From NCBI RefSeq assembly GCF_002884495.1, contig NZ_KZ614145.1, positions 1,502,423-1,566,422 on the forward strand: a stretch of DNA of 64,000 nucleotides, in the 5' to 3' direction. Every line of letters starts with the position of its first letter. Position 1 is the stretch's first letter. Of this stretch, positions 18,946-27,618 are shown one piece after another. The translations under genes and the position numbers were made by a program. The notes under the pieces are model-generated. The model had not been told where the DNA came from and searched no databases. It worked only from the letters and a program-made list of their open reading frames with translations. Source of the DNA: Rummeliibacillus pycnus. Its GTDB lineage: Bacteria > Bacillota > Bacilli > Bacillales_A > Planococcaceae.

Positions 18946-19013
18946 GCTCTCTTCAAATCTTCTTTAAGCAAAAAGATTTGAAGAGAGCTAGACCTTTGAT
19001 TTGGTCTATAGCT
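18946..19013 (-). promoter_or_regulatory. Paired hairpins between binding-protein gene and livG
   Basis: A 16-bp perfect inverted repeat, GCTCTCTTCAAATCTT (18946-18961) with 18973-18988, is adjacent to a second imperfect one, AGCTAGACC (18986-18994) with 19003-19013. They share bases 18986-18988. On the transcript they sit between the binding-protein stop and the livG ribosome site, with no U-tract. Likely a processing or stability element that keeps binding-protein mRNA in excess. Confidence 0.65.
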
Positions 19014-19179
19014 CTAGCTCTCAATAATTTATCTTTAATTTACGAAAAAGGTATTCACCTCCAATCTTATTAATACATTCAGAAAACTTCTGCATTCGTT
19101 TGAATAGAATAGAAAGTTTGTTCACTTATTATTGAGTCAAAATCATGACATTGTTTTGAACTTTAAATATAGTTCTATT

Positions 19180-20394
19180 TTATTTTTTATTGAGTATCGG
19201 TGGTGCAGTCTCATCTGGTGTTAGTTCTCGAATTAATACTGGTACAGGGTAGTCGACACCTTTTTTTGTTTCTAATTTGATAGAATACATTGTTTGTAAT
19301 GCTTGATGATCTTCTTTTCGGAATGTCATGGTGCCTTTAGGTGTTTCGAATGACATCCCTTCCATTAATGGTATAAGTTTATTACCATCCGCATCTCCTT
19401 CAGATTTCTTTAATGCTTCTACAATTGCTACAGCAGCTGAAAATCCACCAGGTGTAAATAAATCAGGTACTGTATTATTAAATCTTTTTTTATGTTCTTC
19501 TACTAACCAATCATTTACTTTGTTATTTGGAAGAGTGTGGTAATACACAGAGAATCCTTCCATACCAACTAGTGGTTTCATCAATTTAAGAGCAGTAATA
19601 TCTGGTGCACCTGTTGAAATTTTAATGCCCTTTTCTGTTAATTTAAGATCTGCAATTTGATTCCAAGGAGAATTTGCACCTGCCCACACAACAAATAGAT
19701 AATCAGGTTTTGCTTTGATTATTTTTTGTAGATTGGAAGTAAAATCCGTTGCAGCTGGATCAGCATACTCTTCTAAAACTACTTTTGCACCTAATTTTTC
19801 AGCAGCTGTTTTAAAAGCCTTTACTCCATCCCAACCAAAAGCATAATCTGGTGCAAATGTAGCAATTTTTGTTCCTTTTTTCGCAATTGCTGCTGCAGCA
19901 GCATAAGCGTCCTGTGATGAATTTCTTGCTGTACGGAATATAAATGGATTGAACTCCGATCCTGTAATACTATCCGCTACCGCTGGCTCCACAACCATAA
20001 TTTTCTCGTATTCTTCTGCTAGTGGAAGGACCGCTAATGTATCTCCACTGCTAGATGATCCAACTAAGAAATCTACTTTGTCATTTTCGAGTAATTTTGT
20101 TGCTTTTTGAACTGCAACTTCAGGCTTGGTTTCCGTATCTTCCCACACCACTTTGATTTTCTTCCCAGCAACTTCCATCTTGCCATCTGTTGCATAATCA
20201 AGGCCAAGTTCAAAACCCTGTTTGGTCTGTCTACCATACGATTCCAATGCTCCTGTTAAAGAGGCCAATACCCCAACTTTGATTGTTCCTCCTTCTTTCT
20301 CATTAGAAGCAGAATCACTGGATTTTTTGTCACTTCCACATGCGGCAAGTAAAAACATTACTGCAACTGCTAAAAAGAGCAACCACTTTTTCAT
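19180..20394 (-). CDS. LIV-type ABC transporter substrate-binding lipoprotein
   Basis: 404 residues. A lipoprotein signal ends in LLAAC with C19, then a low-complexity S/D/E/K linker and a type I periplasmic-binding fold (VGVLASLTGALESYGRQTKQG...). It captures the solute outside the membrane for the LivGFHM importer. LIV-BP-like proteins bind amino acids, amides, or aromatic and fatty acid-derived ligands; the neighbouring CoA ligase suggests a carboxylic acid. First gene of the operon, with its own promoter region carrying direct repeats and a cre-like site. Confidence 0.92.
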   Translation of the reverse strand: MKKWLLFLAVAVMFLLAACGSDKKSSDSASNEKEGGTIKVGVLASLTGALESYGRQTKQGFELGLDYATDGKMEVAGKKIKVVWEDTETKPEVAVQKATKLLENDKVDFLVGSSSSGDTLAVLPLAEEYEKIMVVEPAVADSITGSEFNPFIFRTARNSSQDAYAAAAAIAKKGTKIATFAPDYAFGWDGVKAFKTAAEKLGAKVVLEEYADPAATDFTSNLQKIIKAKPDYLFVVWAGANSPWNQIADLKLTEKGIKISTGAPDITALKLMKPLVGMEGFSVYYHTLPNNKVNDWLVEEHKKRFNNTVPDLFTPGGFSAAVAIVEALKKSEGDADGNKLIPLMEGMSFETPKGTMTFRKEDHQALQTMYSIKLETKKGVDYPVPVLIRELTPDETAPPILNKK

Positions 20395-20414
20395 TTATTT
20401 ACCCCCTCTTATTT

Positions 20415-20428
20415 TTAAAGCGCTTACA
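20415..20428 (-). promoter_or_regulatory. cre-like CcpA site in the leader
   Basis: On the minus strand TGTAAGCGCTTTAA matches the B. subtilis cre consensus TGWAANCGNTNWCA at 13 of 14 positions. It lies downstream of the proposed -10 and just upstream of the ribosome site, where CcpA would act as a roadblock. Confidence 0.6.
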
Positions 20429-20446
20429 TTCTTGCTGTGTAGTTGA

Positions 20447-20481
20447 ATCATAACTTCTGTTAGTTACAAATTAGTTACAAA
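20447..20481 (-). promoter_or_regulatory. SARP/BTAD-style promoter: 11-bp tandem repeat plus -10
   Basis: TTAGTTACAAA occurs twice in perfect tandem (20460-20470 and 20471-20481 on the plus strand). Seven bases downstream in the minus direction is TATGAT (20447-20452), a good -10 box. No good -35 box exists; the repeat takes its place. BTAD-type regulators bind repeats with 11-bp period about 8 bp from the -10, and such a regulator is encoded immediately upstream. Confidence 0.6.
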
Positions 20482-20484
20482 AAA

Positions 20485-20508
20485 GACCTAACGTTTTCAC
20501 GCTAGGTC
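20485..20508 (-). terminator. Intrinsic terminator of the BTAD regulator gene
   Basis: On the minus strand GACCTAGCG, six-base loop, CGTTAGGTC (one G-U pair), then TTTTTTG. The stem overlaps the stop codon. It separates the regulator transcript from the LIV operon. Confidence 0.9.
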
Positions 20509-23500
20509 ACCTTAAAATCATGTCAAACATCTGAATGGTTGTTTCCATCGGTTCAATATTCAATTCTTGCTTTAAGACTTTCTCACATTTTTCAAACCAT
20601 TTTACTGCCTGTGCCCTATTCTGCAATTGATAATAGCCATACATAATCAGTCGATAAGCTTCTTCCCAAGTTTCATCTTGTTTTAATAGTTGCTCAGCCC
20701 AATAAATCGTTTGCTTAAAATCTTTTAATCGAATAAAATTCTGTGCCAATCGTTCAATTGCTTGCATATAAAGATTCTTAATATCTGTTCGAAGATCTTG
20801 GAGCCATTCTAATTGGAGCTTATCCCCTATGATTTCTCCTTTATATAATTCTATACATCTTAATAGCCACTCATTCGAAAGAAGTGGGTTCTTTTCCTGT
20901 AAACCATTTGTTATAAATTTTTTAAATAATTCTAAATCACTTGTTATACAATGATTTGTCATTAATTTGTACATTGAGTGTTTTCGAATGACATAGGCAC
21001 TTTCTGTACGTGGTTGACGACTTGGCTCAAGCACTTTTAATAAGGCATTATATGCGACTTTAAAATCTCTTAAACTTGTTGCTTCTGTTGCTTCTGGCCA
21101 TAAAGCATTCATCAACTCTTCCTTAGATACAAATCTTGCTTGATTTATATAGAGATAGATTAATATTTCTTTCGCCTTTTCCCTTTGCCAAGATTTTTCT
21201 ACAATTTCTTCACCATCTCTATACACAATCATATTTCCAAATAATTGAATTTTATAAGAGTACATTGGAACAGGTTGTTCAATATCCACTTCTAGTAACG
21301 TACAAATACTTGAAACGTACGGATGCAATTCTTTTTGTAAAGCCGTCCATTTTCGCATCATTTTCCACCATAAAATACTCTCCGATGGTCCAAAAAGATG
21401 TTTTTTTCGAATAAAAAAGTGATAGTTTTTCTCTAATATTGTAGATAGACAGTGTTTAAACTTTGAAACAAATACCTTATCGTCTTTTTGAATAAAGGCA
21501 ATATAAGCCAGCCAAAAATGCACAATCATCAATCCAAATGTGTCATTTGCCATTTCAAATTTACGATAAGCATTTTCAAGTGATTCTTTTGCTTCTTTAT
21601 AAATTTCATGTTCCATATAAATAATTGATAGTGATACGTAAAGCAAGGCTGAGACCCAGTGATCATGTACTCTTTCAGTTTCTTTTAATCCTAATTGTGC
21701 ATACTTAATAGCTTGATCCAGTTGATGCTGCCTACTTTTTACAATGGCTAACCCCATATAGGATTCAGCTTTTGCACGATTTACTTGAATATTATCCATA
21801 ATTTCAATGGTCTTATAATAACATTGCTCCGCTTCAGCTATACTAGAGGGGTTTAGAACAAGCAAAGAGTGTCCTTTTCGAAGATGTGCAACGGCTAATA
21901 TATATTGTGCATGTGTATTCATATTTTTTACGATACTTTTATTAGCTATTTCTAACGCTAAATCATTTTCTCCTTGCAATATTAAAATAAACGCATATAA
22001 TACATCTGTTTCACGGTAAGCATCTGAAACTAAACTACTTGTATTCAATCGATTCTCTAGGAGGTTTTTTGCTTGATGAATTTTGCCTTGTCGTAATAAT
22101 ATTCTTACATCTAAATTTCCTTGGATCAGTATTTCTTTTGATAGCCCCACATCCAAAACCCATTTTTCAGCTTCAAATGGCTTCCCGAGGTTCACTAAGT
22201 TTTCGGCATATTGCTTCTGAAAAAACTGAAGATCTATATCATCTAGGTATAATCTTTCTACTAAATCTAGAGCTTCTTGTAAATAATTTTCTGCAAGTGC
22301 TGGTTGAATCGTATCTAAATATATATGTGCAATACCAACCTTTGCTTTAAACATCACATCATAAGCTTTGGATTCTTCAGCAAGCATAATACATATTTCA
22401 TAAGCTTTTTTCGCTTTTTCATATTGAGCTCGAAAACGTTGGCACTCTCCTTCAAAATAGTAAAGTTTAAAATGTTTTCTCATTGATACTTCAGATAATT
22501 CTCGAACCCGCTCTATAAACCAATCAAATTTCCCTTCCTCAATAAATTGTTTGGCAAAACAGATTAAGATAGAAGCAATCAAATCTTCATCTTTCGTTTT
22601 CATCGCATGAAAAACAGATTGAATCGCATTTTTCTTTTGAGCAAAATACTTAGCAGCTTTTAAATGTAATGCCATATACTCCTCAATTTTCTGTTCCATC
22701 ATTTTGACTTCTAAAAATCTCTTAAATAATACATGATATCGAAATTCTGAATGCCCACTTAGTGGTTGGATGAAGACATGTTTATGCACAAGATTTTGAA
22801 GGAGGTTTGAAAAAGTTTCACCATAAAATGATTCGATTATTTCAGTGGAAAATGTTTCGAATATACTAAATTTCATAATTGCATCCTTTTCAATATCATC
22901 CAGAGATTCAAACACTTCGTCTGATAAATAATGAAAAAAGTCATTTGTAGAAGGACTTTGTAATTTTTCTATTGATTTCATCAAATCAATTGTTTGAGTT
23001 GCAAGAAATAATATAGCAATTGCCCATCCTTCGGTAATATGGAGAATACTCTGCACTTGTTCTTCTGTAATGGGACGGTCAAAATAATCTTCAAAGAAAA
23101 CTTGTATTTCATCTGCTGAGAAAACAAAATCCTCTTCCATACATTCAACTAATTGAGACTTAAGACGAAGATTTCGTATACATCCAAAAGAAGGGTACGT
23201 TCTCGTTGAAATGATTAGATGAACATTTGATGGGATATGCATAATTAACTTTTCCATGATGTAATGGATATGAAAAATATGCTCTACAAGATAATAATCA
23301 TCTAGGACTACAAAAAAAGGTTCTTTTATCTGGCAAAAAGCATTTACAAACAAAGTAAAAATTTTGTTTAACTCCTCGACTTTTGGGAACATTGATAACT
23401 GATCCCATCCATCCATATTCTCCCCAAAAGTAGGATAAACGCGCCTTACACTATAAAACATGTGACGTAAAAAAGGCAAAATATCATCATCATCTTCCGT

Positions 23501-23704
23501 CACTTGATACCATGAAAAATCAATATCTTGATCTGCTAAAAACTGTGCTAATGCTGAACTTTTCCCAAACCCTGCTCCACTATGCAATACAGTGAGCTTA
23601 GCTTGATGGCTATTTGCTAATTTTTTCGTTACTTTAGATCGTCGCATGTAATGTATAGCAGGCTCTGGCGGAATAAGTTTAGATAACAATAGATTGTCTT
23701 CCAT
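20507..23704 (-). CDS. Large ATPase/TPR regulator with winged-helix and BTAD domains
   Basis: 1065 residues. The N-terminal third is a MalT-like STAND ATPase: Walker A GAGFGKSS (43-50), Walker B FFVVLDDYYLVE. The middle (about 380-800) is TPR-like helical repeats. From about 817 an OmpR-type winged helix (IQLFGNMIVYRDGEE ... SKEELMNALWP) is followed by a BTAD domain to the end. The STAND ATPase should close on a small inducer with ATP and multimerise, then activate transcription. It is directly upstream of, and codirectional with, the LIV/ketosynthase operon, which it probably controls (inference). C-terminal DNA binding differs from MalT, which ends in a LuxR-type domain. Confidence 0.88.
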   Translation of the reverse strand: MEDNLLLSKLIPPEPAIHYMRRSKVTKKLANSHQAKLTVLHSGAGFGKSSALAQFLADQDIDFSWYQVTEDDDDILPFLRHMFYSVRRVYPTFGENMDGWDQLSMFPKVEELNKIFTLFVNAFCQIKEPFFVVLDDYYLVEHIFHIHYIMEKLIMHIPSNVHLIISTRTYPSFGCIRNLRLKSQLVECMEEDFVFSADEIQVFFEDYFDRPITEEQVQSILHITEGWAIAILFLATQTIDLMKSIEKLQSPSTNDFFHYLSDEVFESLDDIEKDAIMKFSIFETFSTEIIESFYGETFSNLLQNLVHKHVFIQPLSGHSEFRYHVLFKRFLEVKMMEQKIEEYMALHLKAAKYFAQKKNAIQSVFHAMKTKDEDLIASILICFAKQFIEEGKFDWFIERVRELSEVSMRKHFKLYYFEGECQRFRAQYEKAKKAYEICIMLAEESKAYDVMFKAKVGIAHIYLDTIQPALAENYLQEALDLVERLYLDDIDLQFFQKQYAENLVNLGKPFEAEKWVLDVGLSKEILIQGNLDVRILLRQGKIHQAKNLLENRLNTSSLVSDAYRETDVLYAFILILQGENDLALEIANKSIVKNMNTHAQYILAVAHLRKGHSLLVLNPSSIAEAEQCYYKTIEIMDNIQVNRAKAESYMGLAIVKSRQHQLDQAIKYAQLGLKETERVHDHWVSALLYVSLSIIYMEHEIYKEAKESLENAYRKFEMANDTFGLMIVHFWLAYIAFIQKDDKVFVSKFKHCLSTILEKNYHFFIRKKHLFGPSESILWWKMMRKWTALQKELHPYVSSICTLLEVDIEQPVPMYSYKIQLFGNMIVYRDGEEIVEKSWQREKAKEILIYLYINQARFVSKEELMNALWPEATEATSLRDFKVAYNALLKVLEPSRQPRTESAYVIRKHSMYKLMTNHCITSDLELFKKFITNGLQEKNPLLSNEWLLRCIELYKGEIIGDKLQLEWLQDLRTDIKNLYMQAIERLAQNFIRLKDFKQTIYWAEQLLKQDETWEEAYRLIMYGYYQLQNRAQAVKWFEKCEKVLKQELNIEPMETTIQMFDMILR

Positions 23705-24004
23705 ATCGCCCCACCCTTCACATTCCTATGTAAGTGATATTTTAACATATAAGTATAAAATTATACTTTAATGAAAAATTTATATTAATCCTTACTCTAA
23801 TAATATTCATATATTTATTTAATTAGAAGAACATGTTCTTCAAGAAAAACGAGTAGAACTATATAAAGAAGCTCAGCTGTTTTTCCATTAAGCCCCCAAT
23901 GGGTACCAATAGCACACACCTTTAGTTGAAATAAAAAAATGTAAAATTATTCGAATTCCACCCTATATAAAATGATTTAGCAAAAGTTACAATTGAATAA
24001 TAAA
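23705..24004. other. Intergenic region upstream of the BTAD regulator
   Basis: AT-rich, must hold the regulator promoter near its ATG. A stretch near 23825-23970 reads as protein-like on the plus strand but with two internal stops; I could not assign it to a family. Confidence 0.35.
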
Positions 24005-24053
24005 CAAAAAAGCAATTACGATTTTGCCTTAATGACAATCGTAATCGCTTTTC
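24005..24053 (-). terminator. Intrinsic terminator of the histidine kinase gene
   Basis: AAGC-ATTACGATT pairs with AATCGTAAT-GCTT around a 14-base loop; on the minus strand TTTTTTG follows. It lies about 60 bases after the kinase stop. Confidence 0.85.
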
Positions 24054-24110
24054 GGTTATCGAGTTAAACTGCTAACTTTTTTCTTTTCAAAAAGAAGATA
24101 TAAATATGAT

Positions 24111-25343
24111 TTAAACAGGAAATACAATGATAAATGTAGTCCCTCTTCCTTTTTTACTTTCTACTTCTATAGTTCCCCCTGCCTTATGGATTGCATTATA
24201 AACCATTACCATTCCAAGTCCAGTCCCTTGCTTCTTTGTTGAATAGTATGGCTTGCCTAATGTAGAAATTTGCTCTTCAGTCATTCCAATACCTGAATCT
24301 TTTATTTTTACCACAATATTTTTCTTTTGTTCAGATACTTCAATTACTAGTGTTCCGCCCTTTTCTTTCATTGCCTCTATACCATTTTTATATAAGTTTA
24401 TGAAACATTGTTGAATCTGACTTTTATCGAAACTTTTATGTAGAGAATTATGAAAATTAATTTTTATGTCTACTTTATGCATATTTGCATATGGTATCAA
24501 AATATTTTTGGCATACTCTGTTTCTACTTTTAAATCAGAATCTGCCATATTTTCATATTGAGGCTTAGAAAAAGTAAGGAAATCACTAACAATTTTTTCA
24601 GCGCGTATTAACTCTTGTAACGAGTAATGAACGTAACTTTTTTCTTTTGATGGAATTGCCTTTGATTGACTTAATAATTGTAGAAAGCCATGAGTTGCGG
24701 TAAGTGGATTCCTTATTTCATGTGCTACACTTGCTGATAATTCACTTATTATCTGGAAACGATCTGATTGCATAATTAATTTGTGTGCTCTCATATTAGC
24801 GATCAGACGCTCAATCATACTAACCATGATGATCATCATAAAGAAATGTGTTCCAGTAGCATTAATAGCTAGAACCCAAAATTCATGATTTAATGGTATT
24901 TGGAAGCTTAGTGTCAATAGATAAAAAACCATTGTTAAAAGGGACACCATTCCCGCAAATGGAATACGATACTTAATATCTAAAGAAAGAAACTTGCTAC
25001 TGCATAATGAGGCAGCTACTAAAATAACTGTTGAAAAAAGAAATGATTGTATCATTCCATTTCCACCAATGATTACTCGAAATACATTGAGTGCAAAATA
25101 AGGGATCAGTGCATTTTTAAATCCCCAATAAAGAGCAATGATAACAAAAGATATATATCGTAAATCAAAGATAAAACCGTTATGTAAATGAATCGGAAAT
25201 GACATACAAAAAATTACAGAAATTGTAGCCATAACAGAAAAGATTATATTAAAATGAGGGTAATCATTTTCATCGAAAAATGCAAAATAACCTATAAAAG
25301 GTATAAGTAAAAACAAAAAGTTTATGAGTAATATTTCAAACAA
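24111..25343 (-). CDS. Membrane sensor histidine kinase, KinB-like
   Basis: About 410 residues from a TTG at 25343, which has AGGAAGGAAG eight bases upstream; an ATG at 25391 would add 16 residues but has no ribosome site. Six membrane segments (5TM-LYT/KinB style), a HisKA helix with SVAHEIRNPL (phosphorylated H208 in this numbering), and an HATPase with NLYKNGIEAM, KDSGIGM and GTGLGM. The layout is that of sporulation kinase KinB. No response regulator is adjacent, as is usual for phosphorelay kinases. It is monocistronic with its own terminator. Confidence 0.85.
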   Translation of the reverse strand: MFEILLINFLFLLIPFIGYFAFFDENDYPHFNIIFSVMATISVIFCMSFPIHLHNGFIFDLRYISFVIIALYWGFKNALIPYFALNVFRVIIGGNGMIQSFLFSTVILVAASLCSSKFLSLDIKYRIPFAGMVSLLTMVFYLLTLSFQIPLNHEFWVLAINATGTHFFMMIIMVSMIERLIANMRAHKLIMQSDRFQIISELSASVAHEIRNPLTATHGFLQLLSQSKAIPSKEKSYVHYSLQELIRAEKIVSDFLTFSKPQYENMADSDLKVETEYAKNILIPYANMHKVDIKINFHNSLHKSFDKSQIQQCFINLYKNGIEAMKEKGGTLVIEVSEQKKNIVVKIKDSGIGMTEEQISTLGKPYYSTKKQGTGLGMVMVYNAIHKAGGTIEVESKKGRGTTFIIVFPV

Positions 25344-25659
25344 AATTGTAGCTTCCTTCCTAAAGTTTGATGCATACTCTATTTTTACCATAGCATTATC
25401 TATAATGATAGGTAAAACCTTGAATTTATCCTTTTTATAAATATTCCGAATTATTCTTAATTATCCAAATCAATTTCATAAATATATTTTTGTTTTATAA
25501 AAAACATTTAAACTTAAATTTATGGTAGATTTTAATCTTATTAATATTTATTTAATCATTTGATTGAAGAATTCTCAGAAATAACGATATAAAAAAGCTG
25601 TAATATACAAACCCGAAATTGTACACTACAACTTTTAATGAAGTTATTTTATTTTCATC
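25344..25659. other. Intergenic region, kinase promoter side
   Basis: AT-rich spacer upstream of the kinase and downstream of the aspartic-protease gene. A weak CodY-like stretch (11 of 15) at 25568-25582 was seen but not accepted. No other structure stands out. Confidence 0.4.
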
Positions 25660-26067
25660 TTAGAAACTTGTATTGCTAGAATACGTAGTTTTTAAAGTAT
25701 AAAAATCCAAACTAATTCCGGTATGAATCATAAAATCTATGCCAATGATTCCATCAAATCCATACATATCGTGGACCATACCAAGTTGTATGTCAAAATC
25801 ATCTAATAACTGATCGTCAATCCTCAAATTATTTACTTTCTGCTGGTTGCAGATTTCTCCCTTCCCACCAACACCATACATAGCTGTAGGAATTCCGTTT
25901 ACAAAATCAATGATTACACCGATTTCAGCCATTAAATCTGTATCAAAAATTGTAACAGTACAGCCTGTATCAATAAGAACATTAGAAAGTAGTATTCTAT
26001 TACCACAATAGGCTAATTCAACAGTAGCGATTGGCAACCCATTTTCAATACGCATGATCATACACAA
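25660..26067 (-). CDS. Retropepsin-like aspartyl protease family protein
   Basis: About 131-135 residues, soluble. LIDTGCTVTIFD gives the aspartic-protease DTG (D33-T34-G35) and a later GFDGIIGIDFM resembles the flap and second conserved strand. One DTG per chain means it would need to dimerise to form an active site. The start is uncertain: TTG 26067 has AGGA seven bases upstream, ATGs at 26061 and 26055 are alternatives. It overlaps the end of the preceding small gene, so the two are translationally coupled. Substrate unknown. Confidence 0.75.
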   Translation of the reverse strand: MCMIMRIENGLPIATVELAYCGNRILLSNVLIDTGCTVTIFDTDLMAEIGVIIDFVNGIPTAMYGVGGKGEICNQQKVNNLRIDDQLLDDFDIQLGMVHDMYGFDGIIGIDFMIHTGISLDFYTLKTTYSSNTSF

Positions 26068-26317
26068 TTTCTAATCCTAACAAAAAATGTTCTTTCACTT
26101 CAGCTTTTTCTTTCGAAGTATGAAAAATATAAAGCTCTCTATCGGGACTATTTTTATGCAACTTCTTATACTCATGCCAAGCCTCAAGATCTTCATTAAA
26201 TTCAGCTATAATGGACATATCTTCAATTGTTCTGATGTTATTTATTGATGTTGACTCTAACGCCTCTACTAGAACAATTCGATCGGGGTAATGTTCACAA
26301 ACTTCCATCCACTTCAT
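26045..26317 (-). CDS. Hypothetical protein coupled to the retropepsin-like gene
   Basis: 90 residues, acidic and soluble, no membrane segment and no family I recognise. The ATG at 26317 is seven bases from GGAGG; the ATG two codons earlier is too close. It shares 11 to 23 bp with the next gene depending on that start. A partner or substrate of the aspartyl protease is possible but unsupported beyond gene order. Confidence 0.7.
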   Translation of the reverse strand: MKWMEVCEHYPDRIVLVEALESTSINNIRTIEDMSIIAEFNEDLEAWHEYKKLHKNSPDRELYIFHTSKEKAEVKEHFLLGLEIVYDHAY

Positions 26318-26413
26318 AAGCATACCTCCAAGGATTATTCTTTTTTTCTATTCTATCAAAAATTTTGCTACCTTAATAATTTCGAACCTTAAAATTTTGG
26401 ACACATGTATTTT

Positions 26414-26854
26414 TTATGGATGAAACAATTTTTTTTGAAGAATTTCTAAAGCTTGTCTAATCTCTTCTAAATCCTTTTCAGAAGTATTTTGTATTCTATC
26501 AAGAAATCGAGACTTTATGATTTCGAATGCCTCATCCATCATAGCTTCCCCTTCTTCTGAAAGATAAATAGATTGTTTTCTTCGATCTTCAGAAATACTT
26601 ATCTTTTTAATTAAGTTCTTTTCCTTTAATTTCTTTATTTCTCTGCTTGTATTTGGCATAGAAATATGCTGACATTCGCTAATATCGCTAAGGGTTACCG
26701 GTTGACTTACCTTTATATACTCAAGAATTTTGTATTGAAGCGTAGTAAGTGAATGAGATTTGATATTGTATGTTAAGTCATGCGTTACTCGATGTACTGA
26801 TGTTGTAAATACTATTACTTTGTTAAATAATTCGTTCTTATTAATAATTCTCAC
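26414..26854 (-). CDS. MarR-family transcriptional regulator
   Basis: About 146 residues from GTG 26854 (a longer frame begins at 26908 but its extra residues fall in operator DNA). Winged-helix features: VTLSDISECQHISMPNTSREIKKLKEKNLI as the HTH (quoted in part), then the wing around SEDRRKQSIYLSEEG. It should repress itself and the divergent oxidoreductase through the TATCA/TGATA sites between them. The usual ligands are phenolics or oxidants, fitting a quinone-type reductase. Start codon is uncertain because the strong AAAGGGGTGAG site lies at the GTG. Confidence 0.85.
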   Translation of the reverse strand: MRIINKNELFNKVIVFTTSVHRVTHDLTYNIKSHSLTTLQYKILEYIKVSQPVTLSDISECQHISMPNTSREIKKLKEKNLIKKISISEDRRKQSIYLSEEGEAMMDEAFEIIKSRFLDRIQNTSEKDLEEIRQALEILQKKLFHP

Positions 26855-26860
26855 CCCTTT

Positions 26861-26955
26861 TTGATAAGATATCAAAATAGTTATCAAAAAACAATTATCA
26901 TTTGACAAATAAATTTTATAAGTAGTACCATTTAGTTATCAAATGATAAGTATCA
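26861..26955. promoter_or_regulatory. MarR operator array between divergent genes
   Basis: At least three palindromes built on TATCA/TGATA: TTGATA-AGA-TATCAA (26861-26875), TTATCA-AA-TGATAA (26936-26949) and TGATA-AG-TATCA (26944-26955). Further single TTATCA half-sites start near 26881 and 26895. TTGACA at 26902-26907 is a likely -35 of the oxidoreductase gene. Confidence 0.65.
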
Positions 26956-26966
26956 AGGGGGATGTT

Positions 26967-27554
26967 ATGAAAACTTTAATTATCTACACTTACCCTAATC
27001 ACAACAGTTTAAATCATTCATTCTTACAAAAAATCATCAAAGGTTGCAACGAAAATCCGATTATCCAAGAAGTAAAAGTGTTAGATTTATATGCAGAGAA
27101 TTTTAATCCGATTTTAGAATTTAATGAACAAAAGCGTAGAAGGGATATGTACCTAGATCCTGACTTGGAGATGTATAGGCGGCAAATTACTTGGGCTGAC
27201 AAGTTGATTTTTATCTATCCTATATGGTGGGGACGGCCCCCTGCTATGCTTTTAGGATATATTGATCGATTATTTGCCTCCAACTTTGCTTACCGAGATA
27301 AAAAAGGACTTTTACCTGATGGTCTTTTGAAAGGAAAGTCTGTAGTATGTGTATCAACTATGAAAGGCCCCACAAAATATCCACTTATTTGGTTGAATAA
27401 TGCCCATAAAATTCTAATGAAAAAAGCTGTCTTTGGTTTTGTAGGAATTAAAAATGTAAAATTTTTTGAATTTGGGAATATGGAAAGTAAAAAAGGACAC
27501 CAAACACGAAAATTAGCAAAAGTATATCGTTATTTTAAAACTATAAAAGATTAA
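26967..27554 (+). CDS. NAD(P)H-dependent oxidoreductase, flavodoxin_2 family
   Basis: 195 residues from ATG 26967 with AAGGGGGAT upstream; an in-frame ATG at 26943 lies within the operator and has no ribosome site. Flavodoxin-like fold with YTYPNHNSLNHSF for the FMN phosphate and YPIWWGRPPAMLLGYIDRLF, typical of YwrO/MdaB-type quinone reductases. Two-electron reduction of quinones or nitro compounds, probably induced when the MarR protein senses them. Confidence 0.88.
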   Translation: MKTLIIYTYPNHNSLNHSFLQKIIKGCNENPIIQEVKVLDLYAENFNPILEFNEQKRRRDMYLDPDLEMYRRQITWADKLIFIYPIWWGRPPAMLLGYIDRLFASNFAYRDKKGLLPDGLLKGKSVVCVSTMKGPTKYPLIWLNNAHKILMKKAVFGFVGIKNVKFFEFGNMESKKGHQTRKLAKVYRYFKTIKD

Positions 27555-27618
27555 TGAAAAAGAAATCAGGCCTCAAACAAAATAGAAAGATTCACTCATG
27601 CTTAGATTGTTAAAATAG

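Noticed and set aside
23825-23970. Protein-like reading on the plus strand with two internal stops
   Set aside because: No family recognised, and AT-rich DNA can give such stretches by chance. Not called as a pseudogene.
25568-25582. CodY-like sequence upstream of the histidine kinase gene
   Set aside because: Only 11 of 15 matches and far from the start codon.
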